Counted from the stretch's first letter, positions 9,092-16,656 are shown. The stretch is 64,000 nt of DNA from a candidate division WOR-3 bacterium (GCA_039804165.1 JBDRZZ010000001.1:1-64000), one strand, 5' to 3'. The notes: generated by a model from the letters alone, not told the origin. Numbers and translations are program-made.

Positions 9092-9360
9092 GTGTGTTTG
9101 GTGGCATCCCAAGAGAAAAAATTCCCTGGTTTCCTACCATTGACCACGAAAAATGTGTGGGTTGTAAGGAATGTTTCAATTTCTGTCATAATGGTGTTCT
9201 TGAGTGGGACGAAGAGAATAATCGTCCAAAAGTTGTAAAGCCTTACAACTGTGTAATCGGTTGCTCAGCCTGTTCTAATCTCTGTCCAAATGGAGCAATT
9301 GAGTTTCCTACTCGAGAGGAACTGAAAGAAATGGTTAAGAAAGTAAAACAGGGAGTTTAA
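9088..9360 (+). CDS. two-[4Fe-4S] cluster ferredoxin-like protein
   Basis: A 90-residue protein with two cluster motifs. The first has Cys23, 26, 29 and 33 (CVGCKEC...C). The second has Cys55, 59, 62 and 66 with a one-residue-longer first gap (CVIGCSAC...C), as in some subunit-bound ferredoxins. The C-terminal helix is charged. ATGA overlap with the HdrA-like gene implies coupled translation and partnership. Likely an electron carrier for the redox proteins of this operon. Confidence 0.88.
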   Translation: MSVFGGIPREKIPWFPTIDHEKCVGCKECFNFCHNGVLEWDEENNRPKVVKPYNCVIGCSACSNLCPNGAIEFPTREELKEMVKKVKQGV

Positions 9361-9363
9361 ATT

Positions 9364-9555
9364 ATGCCTGTCTATGAATACATCTGTTCCGATTGTGGCG
9401 AGCGAATAGAGGTATTAGCCACAATTGAGGAAAAAGAAAAAGGGCTAAGAGTCATCTGCCCTAAATGTGGCAGTGAGAAGGTTCTTCAGGTCTTTAGCAG
9501 TTTTGCAGTTGGAAGTTCGAAGGGTAGTTCACCAACCTGTGGTTGTCAGGGATAG
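9364..9555 (+). CDS. FmdB family zinc-ribbon protein
   Basis: A 63-residue protein beginning with the FmdB signature MPVYEY-C-x2-C (Cys8, Cys11) and a second CPKC knuckle (Cys32, Cys35), then a Gly/Ser tail ending in a CGC motif. FmdB proteins are small putative regulators found beside many metabolic genes; a precise function is not known. It begins 3 nt after the ferredoxin stop. Confidence 0.9.
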   Translation: MPVYEYICSDCGERIEVLATIEEKEKGLRVICPKCGSEKVLQVFSSFAVGSSKGSSPTCGCQG

Positions 9556-9567
9556 AGAGGTGTGAAA

Positions 9568-10350
9568 ATGGAAATTAGCTCATTGGGTTTTATTGGCGGC
9601 GGAAGAATAACGAGAATTATTATTAACGGTCTTAAAAGAAGAGGAAAAGTGCCCGGGGAAATTGTTGTAAGTGATACAAATATTGAAACTCTACAAAAAC
9701 TGCAAAATGAGTTCCCGGAGATTACAATTGCACCCAATGATAATTCTCTACCTGCGGAAAAGGAGATGGTATTCTTCGCGGTCCATCCACAGGTAACAGC
9801 CGATGTCCTAACTGAAATTAAAACTTTTATTAAACCAACAACCTTTTTCATTTCTCTGGTCCCAAGAGTAAAAATAGAGAAAATTGTGGAAGGGACCAAG
9901 TGTTTTCCCAAGATTGTGCGGATGATTCCAAACGCCTGTTCTATTGTGAATGAGGGTTATAATCCAGTGACATTTTCCGATACGGTAACTGAAGAAGAGA
10001 AAAAAACTTTGCTTGATTTTCTTTCTGTTTTAGGAGAATGTCCGGTTGTTTCAGAGGAAAAACTGGAAGCCTATGCAGTTATCACCGGAATGGGTCCTAC
10101 CTATTTCTGGTTTCAATTCAATGAATTAAAGGAAATTGCAAAAAGTTTTGGACTCAATGAACAGGAAGCAGAAAAGGGTATCGCAAAAATGGTTAACGGA
10201 ACAATAAAAACACTTTTGGGGTCAGGCTTATCACCAGAAGAGGTAATGGATTTGATTCCCGTTCGCCCATTACAGGATTTTGAAACTCAAATCAAAGAAG
10301 CCTATCATTCCAGGCTTGAGCCGTTACACAAGAAACTGAAAGCGATTTAG
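9568..10350 (+). CDS. pyrroline-5-carboxylate reductase-like dehydrogenase
   Basis: A 260-residue two-domain protein. The N-terminal Rossmann domain starts LGFIGGGRI, replacing the usual GxGxMG of ProC, and the C-terminal helical dimerisation domain retains the GMGPTYFWF element. The ProC substrate motif SPGGTT is replaced by IPVRPLQDF, so proline synthesis is doubtful and another imine or keto substrate is likely. I prefer the ATG at 9568 because GAGAGG lies about 7 nt upstream, whereas the in-frame GTG at 9562 is too close to it. It lies inside the ars-type operon, which is unusual for a proline gene. Confidence 0.7.
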   Translation: MEISSLGFIGGGRITRIIINGLKRRGKVPGEIVVSDTNIETLQKLQNEFPEITIAPNDNSLPAEKEMVFFAVHPQVTADVLTEIKTFIKPTTFFISLVPRVKIEKIVEGTKCFPKIVRMIPNACSIVNEGYNPVTFSDTVTEEEKKTLLDFLSVLGECPVVSEEKLEAYAVITGMGPTYFWFQFNELKEIAKSFGLNEQEAEKGIAKMVNGTIKTLLGSGLSPEEVMDLIPVRPLQDFETQIKEAYHSRLEPLHKKLKAI

Positions 10351-10359
10351 GAAAGATAT

Positions 10360-10830
10360 GTGAAATTCCTCTTAATTCTAACCTTTATCCTCTTAACAAT
10401 TTCCTTCCTTCGAGATAAAAAGAAAACTTTTTTGGGAATTAAGAAGGGTTTAAAAATGTTTCTTGGGTTATTGCCGATGGTGTTGAATGTGTTGATTTTA
10501 GTTAGCGTGTTTTTGTATCTTGTGCCCAAAGAGATACTGACTAATTTATTGGGTAAAAATTCGGGTGTGTTTGGTTTGGGCATTGCCGCTGTTTTAGGCT
10601 CGGTTTCACTTATACCAATGTTTATTACATATCCTTTAGCAGCAATTCTTTTAAAAAGTGGTGTATCATATAGAGTGCTGGCAGTATTCATTACGACTTT
10701 ATTGATGGTTGGCGTTTTAACCTTGCCTCTGGAAGCAAAATATTTTGGTATGAAAGTAAGTGTAATAAGAAATGTTTTGAGTTTTGTTGGTGCGTTAATT
10801 GTTGGTCTCGTTATCGGGATATTTTTATGA
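10360..10830 (+). CDS. COG0701-type split permease, first half
   Basis: A 156-residue membrane protein with about four to five helices, started at GTG nine bases after the preceding stop. It resembles one half of an ArsP/UPF0718 permease (segments VLNVLILVSVFLYLVP and GSVSLIPMFITYPLA) and lacks the other. The second half is encoded by the next gene, which overlaps by 4 nt (ATGA). The two products probably assemble into one transporter. Substrate is not evident. Confidence 0.7.
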   Translation: MKFLLILTFILLTISFLRDKKKTFLGIKKGLKMFLGLLPMVLNVLILVSVFLYLVPKEILTNLLGKNSGVFGLGIAAVLGSVSLIPMFITYPLAAILLKSGVSYRVLAVFITTLLMVGVLTLPLEAKYFGMKVSVIRNVLSFVGALIVGLVIGIFL

Positions 10831-11384
10831 AAAAATTTATTTTGAAGATTGCCGAGACCGAATATATTTTAGCAATTATTTTTGGAGTATTTATTCTTCT
10901 CTCCCGTATTTTTAATTTTGCTCCGGCAAAAGTTATTCGGGAAAATTTCTGGCTATTTTTTGTTGAGATGATAACTTTTCTGCCTTTTATGTTTATTCTC
11001 ATCGGCCTTTTTGATGTCTGGTTTCCCAAGTATAAAGTAGAAAAATACATTGGAAAAAGTTCAGGCATCAAAGGGACAATCTGGTGTATCCTTCTGGCGA
11101 TGCTACAGGCAGGACCATTATACGGTGCTTTCCCTGTGGCATATCTCTTATGGAAAAAGGGCTGCAGTATAAAAAATATTTTTATCTATCTTGGGGCTTT
11201 CTCAACACTTAAGATACCGATGTTGACTTTTGAGATTGGTTTTTTAGGGTTAAAATTTTCGTTGTTACGAACTGCTGTTACTCTTCCTGTATTTATTCTA
11301 ATTGGTTATCTAATGGAATTTTATTTGAAAGATAAGAACTTCGTTGTGAACCAGCCTGCGTTAACCGGAAAAGAAAATCTCTAA
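10827..11384 (+). CDS. COG0701-type split permease, second half
   Basis: A 185-residue membrane protein with about five helices, translationally coupled to the upstream half-permease. It has the conserved loop AGPLYGAFPVAYLLWKKG and an AFSTLKIPMLTFE helix, both reminiscent of the second half of UPF0718 permeases. A short hydrophilic tail ends the protein. It is the last gene of the arsR-led run; the next promoter follows within 30 bp. Confidence 0.72.
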   Translation: MKKFILKIAETEYILAIIFGVFILLSRIFNFAPAKVIRENFWLFFVEMITFLPFMFILIGLFDVWFPKYKVEKYIGKSSGIKGTIWCILLAMLQAGPLYGAFPVAYLLWKKGCSIKNIFIYLGAFSTLKIPMLTFEIGFLGLKFSLLRTAVTLPVFILIGYLMEFYLKDKNFVVNQPALTGKENL

Positions 11385-11412
11385 ACCTTCAAACCGCCAA
11401 CCATTTTTCTGC

Positions 11413-11443
11413 TTGACAGTTCAGGTGAAACAATTATTATAAT
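11413..11443 (+). promoter_or_regulatory. promoter upstream of the CPBP protease gene
   Basis: TTGACA at 11413-11418 is followed after 16 bp by TATTAT (11435-11440), overlapping TATAAT (11438-11443, 19-bp spacer). Either -10 register would place the transcript start about 60 nt before the CPBP gene. Confidence 0.65.
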
Positions 11444-11510
11444 TTTGATGAATGCAAAAATCTTTGATATAAAGGAGCTGAATTATTGCGTATAGAAAAA
11501 AGAGGAAAAT

Positions 11511-12359
11511 ATGAATAACAAAAAGACAATTCGTAATATTCTTGTATTTATTGCAATTGTCACAATTGGTGGTTGGGTAGGAGTTATCGTTGATAAATTT
11601 CTTCCTCCGCAGCCGAGTGAAAATACCTTGGGGATGGGAATCTGGCTGGTAACTCCCTTATTAACCGTTATAGTTCTTAGAACATTCTTCGGAGATGGAT
11701 GGAAAGATGCCGGATTAAAACTTAACCTAAAGAGCGGTAGTGTATGGTATGTGGTATCATTAATTGTTTTTCCTTTAGTAACAGGCATTGTTTTGGGTAT
11801 TGGCAAATTGACTCGTTGGATTGATTTCCCCAATTTCAATGTTTCTGCTTTTGCAAAAGTTTTTATCGGATTACTTATTGTTAATTTTATCAAGAATATA
11901 TTTGAAGAATCTGTCTGGCGAGGGTATTTGACTTCCAAAATGATAAATCTGAATGTCGGTGATTTTTCAATTTATCTCGTTGTTGGCTTAGTCTGGTCTA
12001 TTTGGCATCTTCCTTATTACCTTTTATTTTTATCGGAATCAACGATTACTTCTGTTTTGCCGGTCAATAGAATAATATTCTTTTTCGTTGCTATGGTAAA
12101 TATGTTGATCTGGACAGTGATGTTTGTTGAAATTTATCGTCTGACAAATTCTATCTGGTCTGTTGTTTTACTACATACAGTCGAAGATTCACTTGTTAAT
12201 CCACTGGTCATTGATGGTTACATAAAGATTATTAGCAATAAAGAGATTTTTATATCTCCGATTTGTGGGATAATTGCAGCTCTTCTTTATCTATCTATTG
12301 GATTGGCTTTGAGAAAAATAAGGAAAAGTAATTCGAATATTGGACGGCTGGGTGGATAG
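11511..12359 (+). CDS. CPBP family intramembrane metalloprotease
   Basis: A 282-residue protein with about eight transmembrane helices. It contains all three CPBP/CAAX-protease motifs: EExxxR (Glu132, Glu133, Arg137 in FEESVWRG), the FxxxH-like WSIWHLP (His166) and a late HTVEDSLVN (His222). Members cleave prenylated or other membrane proteins, or protect against bacteriocins. It is monocistronic with its own promoter. No bacteriocin genes are near. Confidence 0.88.
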   Translation: MNNKKTIRNILVFIAIVTIGGWVGVIVDKFLPPQPSENTLGMGIWLVTPLLTVIVLRTFFGDGWKDAGLKLNLKSGSVWYVVSLIVFPLVTGIVLGIGKLTRWIDFPNFNVSAFAKVFIGLLIVNFIKNIFEESVWRGYLTSKMINLNVGDFSIYLVVGLVWSIWHLPYYLLFLSESTITSVLPVNRIIFFFVAMVNMLIWTVMFVEIYRLTNSIWSVVLLHTVEDSLVNPLVIDGYIKIISNKEIFISPICGIIAALLYLSIGLALRKIRKSNSNIGRLGG

Positions 12360-12444
12360 GGACTTATGGATTCTATTTTCTTCCCCGGGTTCTCAAAAAT
12401 ATATAAAATCTGGTTAAAAAAAGGGTGTGTGGGTAGAATTAGAC

Positions 12445-12471
12445 TTGACAGAGAGGATATTTTTGTTTAAA
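12445..12471 (+). promoter_or_regulatory. probable promoter of the GlsB/YeaQ gene
   Basis: TTGACA (12445-12450) is followed after 15 bp by TTTAAA (12466-12471). The -10 match is weak, but this is the only -35-like element in the leader. It would give a ~45 nt leader containing the hairpin at 12489-12508. Confidence 0.45.
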
Positions 12472-12488
12472 GTTTTAAATAAACCAAT

Positions 12489-12508
12489 TGATGAACTCCT
12501 GTTCATCA
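12489..12508 (+). promoter_or_regulatory. 8-bp hairpin abutting the ribosome-binding site of the GlsB/YeaQ gene
   Basis: A perfect inverted repeat (TGATGAAC / GTTCATCA) encloses a TCCT loop and ends 2 nt before the strong ribosome-binding site (AAGGAGG, 12511-12517). The loop is complementary to the AGGA of that site, so the RNA could mask it; as DNA, the palindrome could instead be an operator. Both readings are inference from the sequence. Confidence 0.5.
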
Positions 12509-12523
12509 TAAAGGAGGTTTGAA

Positions 12524-12775
12524 ATGGGAATTTTTTCGTGGATTATCATGGGTTTAATTGTCGGTGCCCTCGCAAAATTAGTTATGCCAGGTAAAGACCC
12601 TGGAGGAATCATTGTTACCATTTTATTAGGAATCGCAGGTGCTTTTGTAGGCGGTTTTATTGGCTCGCGTCTCGGGATTGGAACGGTTACCGGATTCAAC
12701 CTGACAAGTTTTTTACTTGCTTTAGGTGGAGCGATTCTTCTGTTAATCATATACCGCGCCATAAAAAGGAAATAG
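12524..12775 (+). CDS. GlsB/YeaQ/YmgE family stress-response membrane protein
   Basis: An 83-residue protein with three hydrophobic segments and the family glycine pattern (MGLIVGALAKLVMPGKDPGG, then GAFVGGFIGSRLG). These small inner-membrane proteins are linked to general stress responses; the biochemical role is unknown. The strong AAGGAGG site fixes the start. A hairpin in the leader may control it. Confidence 0.9.
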   Translation: MGIFSWIIMGLIVGALAKLVMPGKDPGGIIVTILLGIAGAFVGGFIGSRLGIGTVTGFNLTSFLLALGGAILLLIIYRAIKRK

Positions 12776-12806
12776 AACCTTCTTGACCTAACGGCTATCC
12801 TGAATT

Positions 12807-12827
12807 TTAACCCTCTTAGCGGGTTAA
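12807..12827. terminator. possible stem-loop terminator after the GlsB gene
   Basis: TTAACCC and GGGTTAA form a perfect 7-bp stem around a 7-nt loop, 31 bp after the stop codon. There is no clean T-tract on either side, so a factor-independent terminator is only possible; it may be a simple inverted repeat. Confidence 0.35.
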
Positions 12828-13057
12828 GGTGTTGATTTTCAAAATCTACCAACAGCCTCACCAACCACTAACGAGCGAAAAAACATTTCTTTCTTTATCG
12901 GCTTAAACCCAACTTTCCACCCCCAAAACTCATCTTAATCCCAAACCCTTGCAAAAACTCAATTCTAATATCTCTTGTTTAAATTCTGTAGTCTATAAAT
13001 TATTATAAAAATATTTGTTTTGGGTCTCGAAAAATAGTTTATGTATTATATAATCTA

Positions 13058-13454
13058 TGTTTTGTCTTGGACCGGAAAAAGTGGAAATTTTTGCCCTATT
13101 TTTATGTTAGAGTTACTCGCCTTAATTTGGGTTATTGATTTAAACAACTTTTGCCTCCAATTAACCTTAATCCCCCCGTCTCTAAATAACTAAGCCCACT
13201 ATATGCCTCTATTGGTGTCCTTAAACCTGTTTCACGCCTAATTGTTGCTTCCAACGATGTAAACTCTTATGAGGATATCCCACTGTCTTTGGCTATCTTT
13301 TCAATACTCTCGTCACATCACTAATCGGGGTAACTCTCTCACTAATGTGAATTTTCTTTCAACACTGATTGACCTTTTGCCTGGCATTCTTGCCTCCTTT
13401 TAGGCTATAAATCTAACATTATAATATTTCCACTTAACTGAGACAAGATAGACA
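13058..13454 (-). mobile_element. degenerate insertion sequence (IS3/IS481-like), internally deleted
   Basis: The two ends read inward as imperfect inverted repeats, both starting TGT and sharing TCTTG followed about 10 nt later by AAGTGGAAAT (left end 13058-13089 on the plus strand, right end 13454-13424 on the minus strand). Between them lies only the start of a transposase on the minus strand. A complete element of this kind would be around 1.2 kb, so about two thirds is missing. No target-site duplication is obvious. Confidence 0.5.
13150..13387 (-). pseudogene. transposase N-terminal (HTH) remnant
   Basis: From an ATG at 13387 preceded by AAAAGGAGG the minus strand reads a basic leader (MPGKRS...ERKFTLVREL) that stops after about 24 codons. 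In another frame the same strand then reads SIEKIAKDSGISS, a helix-turn-helix typical of IS orfA/integrase-type transposases, interrupted by a stop and followed by residual codons. Several disruptions show it is dead. Confidence 0.5.
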
Positions 13455-13546
13455 GTCATCTCTCTCTTCCTCCCTCTCAGACATCAGACCACTTGACTGT
13501 CTGCATAATCGTGCTAATTTTTAGTTGATATCTTAAGGAGGAAAAA

Positions 13547-15814
13547 ATGAAAAAAGTAATAATCGCCTCATTATTTTTTGTTTTTCTTGTTAATGCCAAT
13601 CTCACTTTCGCTCAAGAAGTCGTTTCTGTAACCCCTCTTCAAAATGCTATAAATGTATCAAAGAGCACGAATGTCTCTGTTACATTTGACCAAGATATGA
13701 ATCCTTCCACAATCAACGGCAGCACATTCATTGTTTATTCCCTGCGAAGGGGATTACAAACAGGAACTTACACTTATAACTCTGGAACAAGAACAGCAAC
13801 ATTTGACCCGGATGATGATTTCGCTGTAGGAGAGATAGTTTCTGTTATTCTTGCCACGGACATTGAAGATGCGGAAGGTGATACTTTAAGAAGACCCTAC
13901 GAATGGTCTTTTACTGTTGAAGTGGATGGAGGAAGTGGGACTTTCGCTGAGAGGGTAGTCTATGCTATTGGGAGTTCCCCTCGGTCAGTTTTTTCTTCGG
14001 ATCTTGACGGAGATAGAGACATGGACCTTGCTGTTGCAAATTCTAACAATGTTTCTGTTTTATTTAACAATGGAGATGGGACTTTCGCTGGAAAAAAGGA
14101 CTACGGCGTGGGGAATTATCCTATGGCGGTTTTTCCTTCAGACCTCGATGGCGATGGATATATGGACCTTGCTGTTGCAAATTATGGTTCCAACAATGTT
14201 TCTATTTTAAAGAACAATGGAGATGGAACTTTCGCCGAAAAAAAGGACTACGGCGCGGGGGATTTACCTACAGCAGTTTTTTCTTCTGACCTTGACAGAG
14301 ATGGTGATTTGGACCTCGCTGTGGTGAATTATTTCTCCGAAAATGTTTCAGTTTTAAAGAACAATGGAGATGGGACTTTCGCTGGAAAAAAGGACTACGG
14401 CGTGGGGAATTATCCTATGGCGGTTTTTCCTTCAGACCTCGATGGCGATGGAGATATAGACCTTAGTATAGCGAATAATGGTTCCAATAATGTTTCTATT
14501 TTGAAAAACAATGGGGATGGGACTTTTGAACCGAAAGTGGACTATGGTGTGGGCACTTCTCCTACCTCTGTTTTTTCTTCTGCCCTTGATGGAGATGGAG
14601 ATCTAGACCTCGCTGTAACAAACGCAGGTTCCCACAGTGTTTCTATTTTACTGAACAACGGAGATGGGACCTTCGGAGGAAGAGTAGACTATAGTGTGGG
14701 GATAAATCCTATTTCCGTTTTCTCTTCAGACCTTGACGGAGATGGGGATTTAGACCTTGCTGTCGCAAATTTTTCGTCCCAAAATGTTTCTATTTTATTG
14801 AACAATAGCGATGGGAGTTTCACCAGAGAAGGCGAGTACTACTCGTGGTATTCTCCTTATTCAGTTTTTTCTTCTGACCTTGACGCCGACGGGGATTTGG
14901 ACCTCGCTATTGCAAATTCTAATTCTGACAATATTTCTATTTTATTTAACAACAATTCTTTTATTACCATAACCTCTCCCAATGGAGGGGAAGAGTGGGA
15001 AGTAGGTACCCCTTGTAACATCACCTGGACTTCTGCCTATACAAGTGGAACAGTTAAAATAGAATACTCAATAGACAATGGTTTAAACTGGATAGAAATT
15101 GTTCCAAGTATGCCGGATACTGGTATTTATTCTTGGACTATTCCAAATACACTTTCTGATAGTTGTCTTGTTAGAGTAAGTGATACTGATGGAAGCCCCT
15201 CTGATATAAGTGATGAAGTTTTCAGAATTTCTCCCGTTCCTTATATCATACTCGCCTTACCTAACGGCGGGGAAGAACTGTATGTAGACAGCACTTACAA
15301 TATCTCCTGGAACTCTGTGGGTACAAGCGGAAGTGTTAAAATAGAATATTCGATAGATAACGGTTCAAGCTGGACAGAAATAATTGCAAGTATGCCTGAT
15401 ACCGGCATTTTTAAGTGGACCGTTCCAAATACCCCATCAGATAGTTGTCTTGTAAGAATAAGCGATACAGATGGTAGTCCCTATGATATAAGTGATGAAG
15501 TTTTCAGGATTTTACCTCTTTCGGCGGTTCCAGAAGAGAAGTTGCCAGAACTCTATTCGATGGATGTAAGAACAATCGTCTCGGGTAGGATGTTTGAAGT
15601 CAGGTATGCCCTGCCTTTGAAGTCTTCTGTTAGATTTGAAATATATGATTTAAAAGGTGCGAAAATAGAAGAAATTACCGAAGAGAAACCAGCTGGCTCT
15701 TATTCAAGAGAAATAGATATGGCAGGTAAACCGGTAGGTGTATACTTCCTTAAAATGGAAGCAAACCGTGGGGCGTTTACCAAAATAGCTAAAATTGTTC
15801 TGATTAACCGTTAG
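13547..15814 (+). CDS. secreted FG-GAP/VCBS repeat protein with T9SS-like sorting domain
   Basis: A 755-residue exported protein. A signal peptide (1-23, ending FAQ) is followed by a bacterial Ig-like Big_5 domain (about 25-125), seven ~49-residue FG-GAP/VCBS repeats (about 130-475) each with a calcium-type DLDGDGDLDLAV loop, two ~80-residue PNGGEE modules (about 477-560 and 570-650) and a C-terminal domain ending YFLKM...KIVLINR typical of Por/type IX sorting signals. The repeats probably form a beta-propeller. It is likely attached to or released from the outer surface and may bind polysaccharide or other cells. An AAGGAGG site precedes the ATG. It stands alone. Confidence 0.85.
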   Translation: MKKVIIASLFFVFLVNANLTFAQEVVSVTPLQNAINVSKSTNVSVTFDQDMNPSTINGSTFIVYSLRRGLQTGTYTYNSGTRTATFDPDDDFAVGEIVSVILATDIEDAEGDTLRRPYEWSFTVEVDGGSGTFAERVVYAIGSSPRSVFSSDLDGDRDMDLAVANSNNVSVLFNNGDGTFAGKKDYGVGNYPMAVFPSDLDGDGYMDLAVANYGSNNVSILKNNGDGTFAEKKDYGAGDLPTAVFSSDLDRDGDLDLAVVNYFSENVSVLKNNGDGTFAGKKDYGVGNYPMAVFPSDLDGDGDIDLSIANNGSNNVSILKNNGDGTFEPKVDYGVGTSPTSVFSSALDGDGDLDLAVTNAGSHSVSILLNNGDGTFGGRVDYSVGINPISVFSSDLDGDGDLDLAVANFSSQNVSILLNNSDGSFTREGEYYSWYSPYSVFSSDLDADGDLDLAIANSNSDNISILFNNNSFITITSPNGGEEWEVGTPCNITWTSAYTSGTVKIEYSIDNGLNWIEIVPSMPDTGIYSWTIPNTLSDSCLVRVSDTDGSPSDISDEVFRISPVPYIILALPNGGEELYVDSTYNISWNSVGTSGSVKIEYSIDNGSSWTEIIASMPDTGIFKWTVPNTPSDSCLVRISDTDGSPYDISDEVFRILPLSAVPEEKLPELYSMDVRTIVSGRMFEVRYALPLKSSVRFEIYDLKGAKIEEITEEKPAGSYSREIDMAGKPVGVYFLKMEANRGAFTKIAKIVLINR
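14066..14452 (+). repeat. 93-bp exact duplication inside the FG-GAP repeats
   Basis: Positions 14066-14158 and 14360-14452 are identical over 93 bases at an offset of 294 bp, exactly two 49-codon repeat units, while the other units differ at many silent sites. This indicates recent duplication or gene conversion between repeat units 2 and 4. Confidence 0.85.
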
Positions 15815-15892
15815 TCGGCAAATAGAAGTGAAATCTCGGAGAGGACAGAAATTGGGACACGAAGAGGGAACTTCGAACTCACCACCAAATCC

Positions 15893-15914
15893 AGAACTCT
15901 ACATCCAGAGTTCT
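15893..15914. repeat. 8-bp inverted repeat after the surface-protein gene
   Basis: AGAACTCT and AGAGTTCT pair perfectly around ACATCC. It lies ~80 bp after the stop. No T-tract follows, so a role as terminator is uncertain. Confidence 0.4.
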
Positions 15915-15951
15915 AAAATGAGAAATTACAAAATCCAACCTGTAAAAAAAT

Positions 15952-15989
15952 AAAATCTTTGTGCTCTTTGTGAGCTTCGTGGTTTAAAA
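15952..15989 (+). repeat. dispersed intergenic repeat, copy 1
   Basis: An AT-rich unit with core CTTTGTGAGCTTCGTGGTT. A nearly identical unit sits at 16620-16656 and a partial one near 18384-18408. The two good copies flank the pyruvate-kinase-domain gene in the same orientation. Confidence 0.6.
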
Positions 15990-16008
15990 TTTTTAAAAAG
16001 GAGGTCGA

Positions 16009-16584
16009 ATGGCAGAAGTTTCAATTCAAACCGTTTATTTTGAAGAAGAAGGGAAAATAAATACAGAAAAAACTCTTCAGATTGCTCTTAAAAGAGCGAA
16101 GGAACTTGGAATTGACCAGATAGGGATAGCCACAACCGGTGGTTATACAGCACTTGCCGCAATGAAAGTTTTCAAGGGCTATCATCCAATAATCGTAACT
16201 CATGTCACAGGATTCAATAAGCCAAATGAACAGGAGTTACCTCTGAAGACAAGAAAAAAACTGGAAGAACTTGGAGCAAGTGTCCTAACCTGTGTTCATT
16301 CGTTCGGAGGAATAGGGAGAGCGGTTCGAAGGAAAATGAATACTTACCAGATTGACGATATAATTGCCGAAACTCTTCGGGTATTCGGAGAAGGAACAAA
16401 GGTTTGTTGTGAAATTACTTTGATGGCGGCAGATGCAGGTCTTATAAACACAGAAAAAGAAACGATTGCAATAGCCGGCACAGGAAGAGGAGCAGACACA
16501 GCCCTCGTTGTGAAACCGGCGAATACTCAGAACTTTTTTGACCTTAAGGTAAAAGAAATTCTCTGTAAACCGAGACTGGATTGA
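16009..16584 (+). CDS. pyruvate kinase alpha/beta (C-terminal) domain protein
   Basis: A 191-residue stand-alone protein related to the C-terminal regulatory domain of pyruvate kinase, without the catalytic barrel. Typical elements are IGIATTGGYTALAA near residue 40, THVTGF near 65, and AIAGTGRGADTALVVKPA near 160. Such free PK_C proteins occur in archaea and anaerobic bacteria; their function is unknown, perhaps nucleotide or sugar-phosphate sensing. AAGGAGG precedes the ATG. It is flanked by copies of a short intergenic repeat. Confidence 0.8.
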   Translation: MAEVSIQTVYFEEEGKINTEKTLQIALKRAKELGIDQIGIATTGGYTALAAMKVFKGYHPIIVTHVTGFNKPNEQELPLKTRKKLEELGASVLTCVHSFGGIGRAVRRKMNTYQIDDIIAETLRVFGEGTKVCCEITLMAADAGLINTEKETIAIAGTGRGADTALVVKPANTQNFFDLKVKEILCKPRLD

Positions 16585-16619
16585 GTTTCAGCGATTAGGA
16601 TTTGGGATTTAGAAAAAAT

Positions 16620-16656
16620 AAAAATCTTTGTGTCCTTTGTGAGCTTCGTGGTTAAT
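16620..16656 (+). repeat. dispersed intergenic repeat, copy 2
   Basis: Shares TTTGTGAGCTTCGTGGTT and most flanking bases with the unit at 15952-15989, differing by a few bases. It lies in the convergent gap before the leftward peptidase gene. Confidence 0.6.

Larger units (their letters stand above)
12776..13546. other. 771-bp gene-free stretch with a relic insertion sequence
   Basis: After the GlsB gene there is a small hairpin (12807-12827), then about 230 bases with nothing recognisable, then a ~400 bp degenerate insertion-sequence relic (13058-13454), then about 90 bases leading to the surface-protein gene. The final part contains the AAGGAGG site of that gene but no clear consensus promoter. 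Confidence 0.6.

Noticed and set aside
12475-12864. 129-codon minus-strand frame over the GlsB gene
   Set aside because: It is antisense to a clear family member with a strong ribosome-binding site and has low-complexity Lys/Pro content.
14041-14960. FG-GAP repeats as a CRISPR-like or tandem DNA array
   Set aside because: The 147-bp periodicity is coding, matches a known protein repeat and varies mostly at silent sites.
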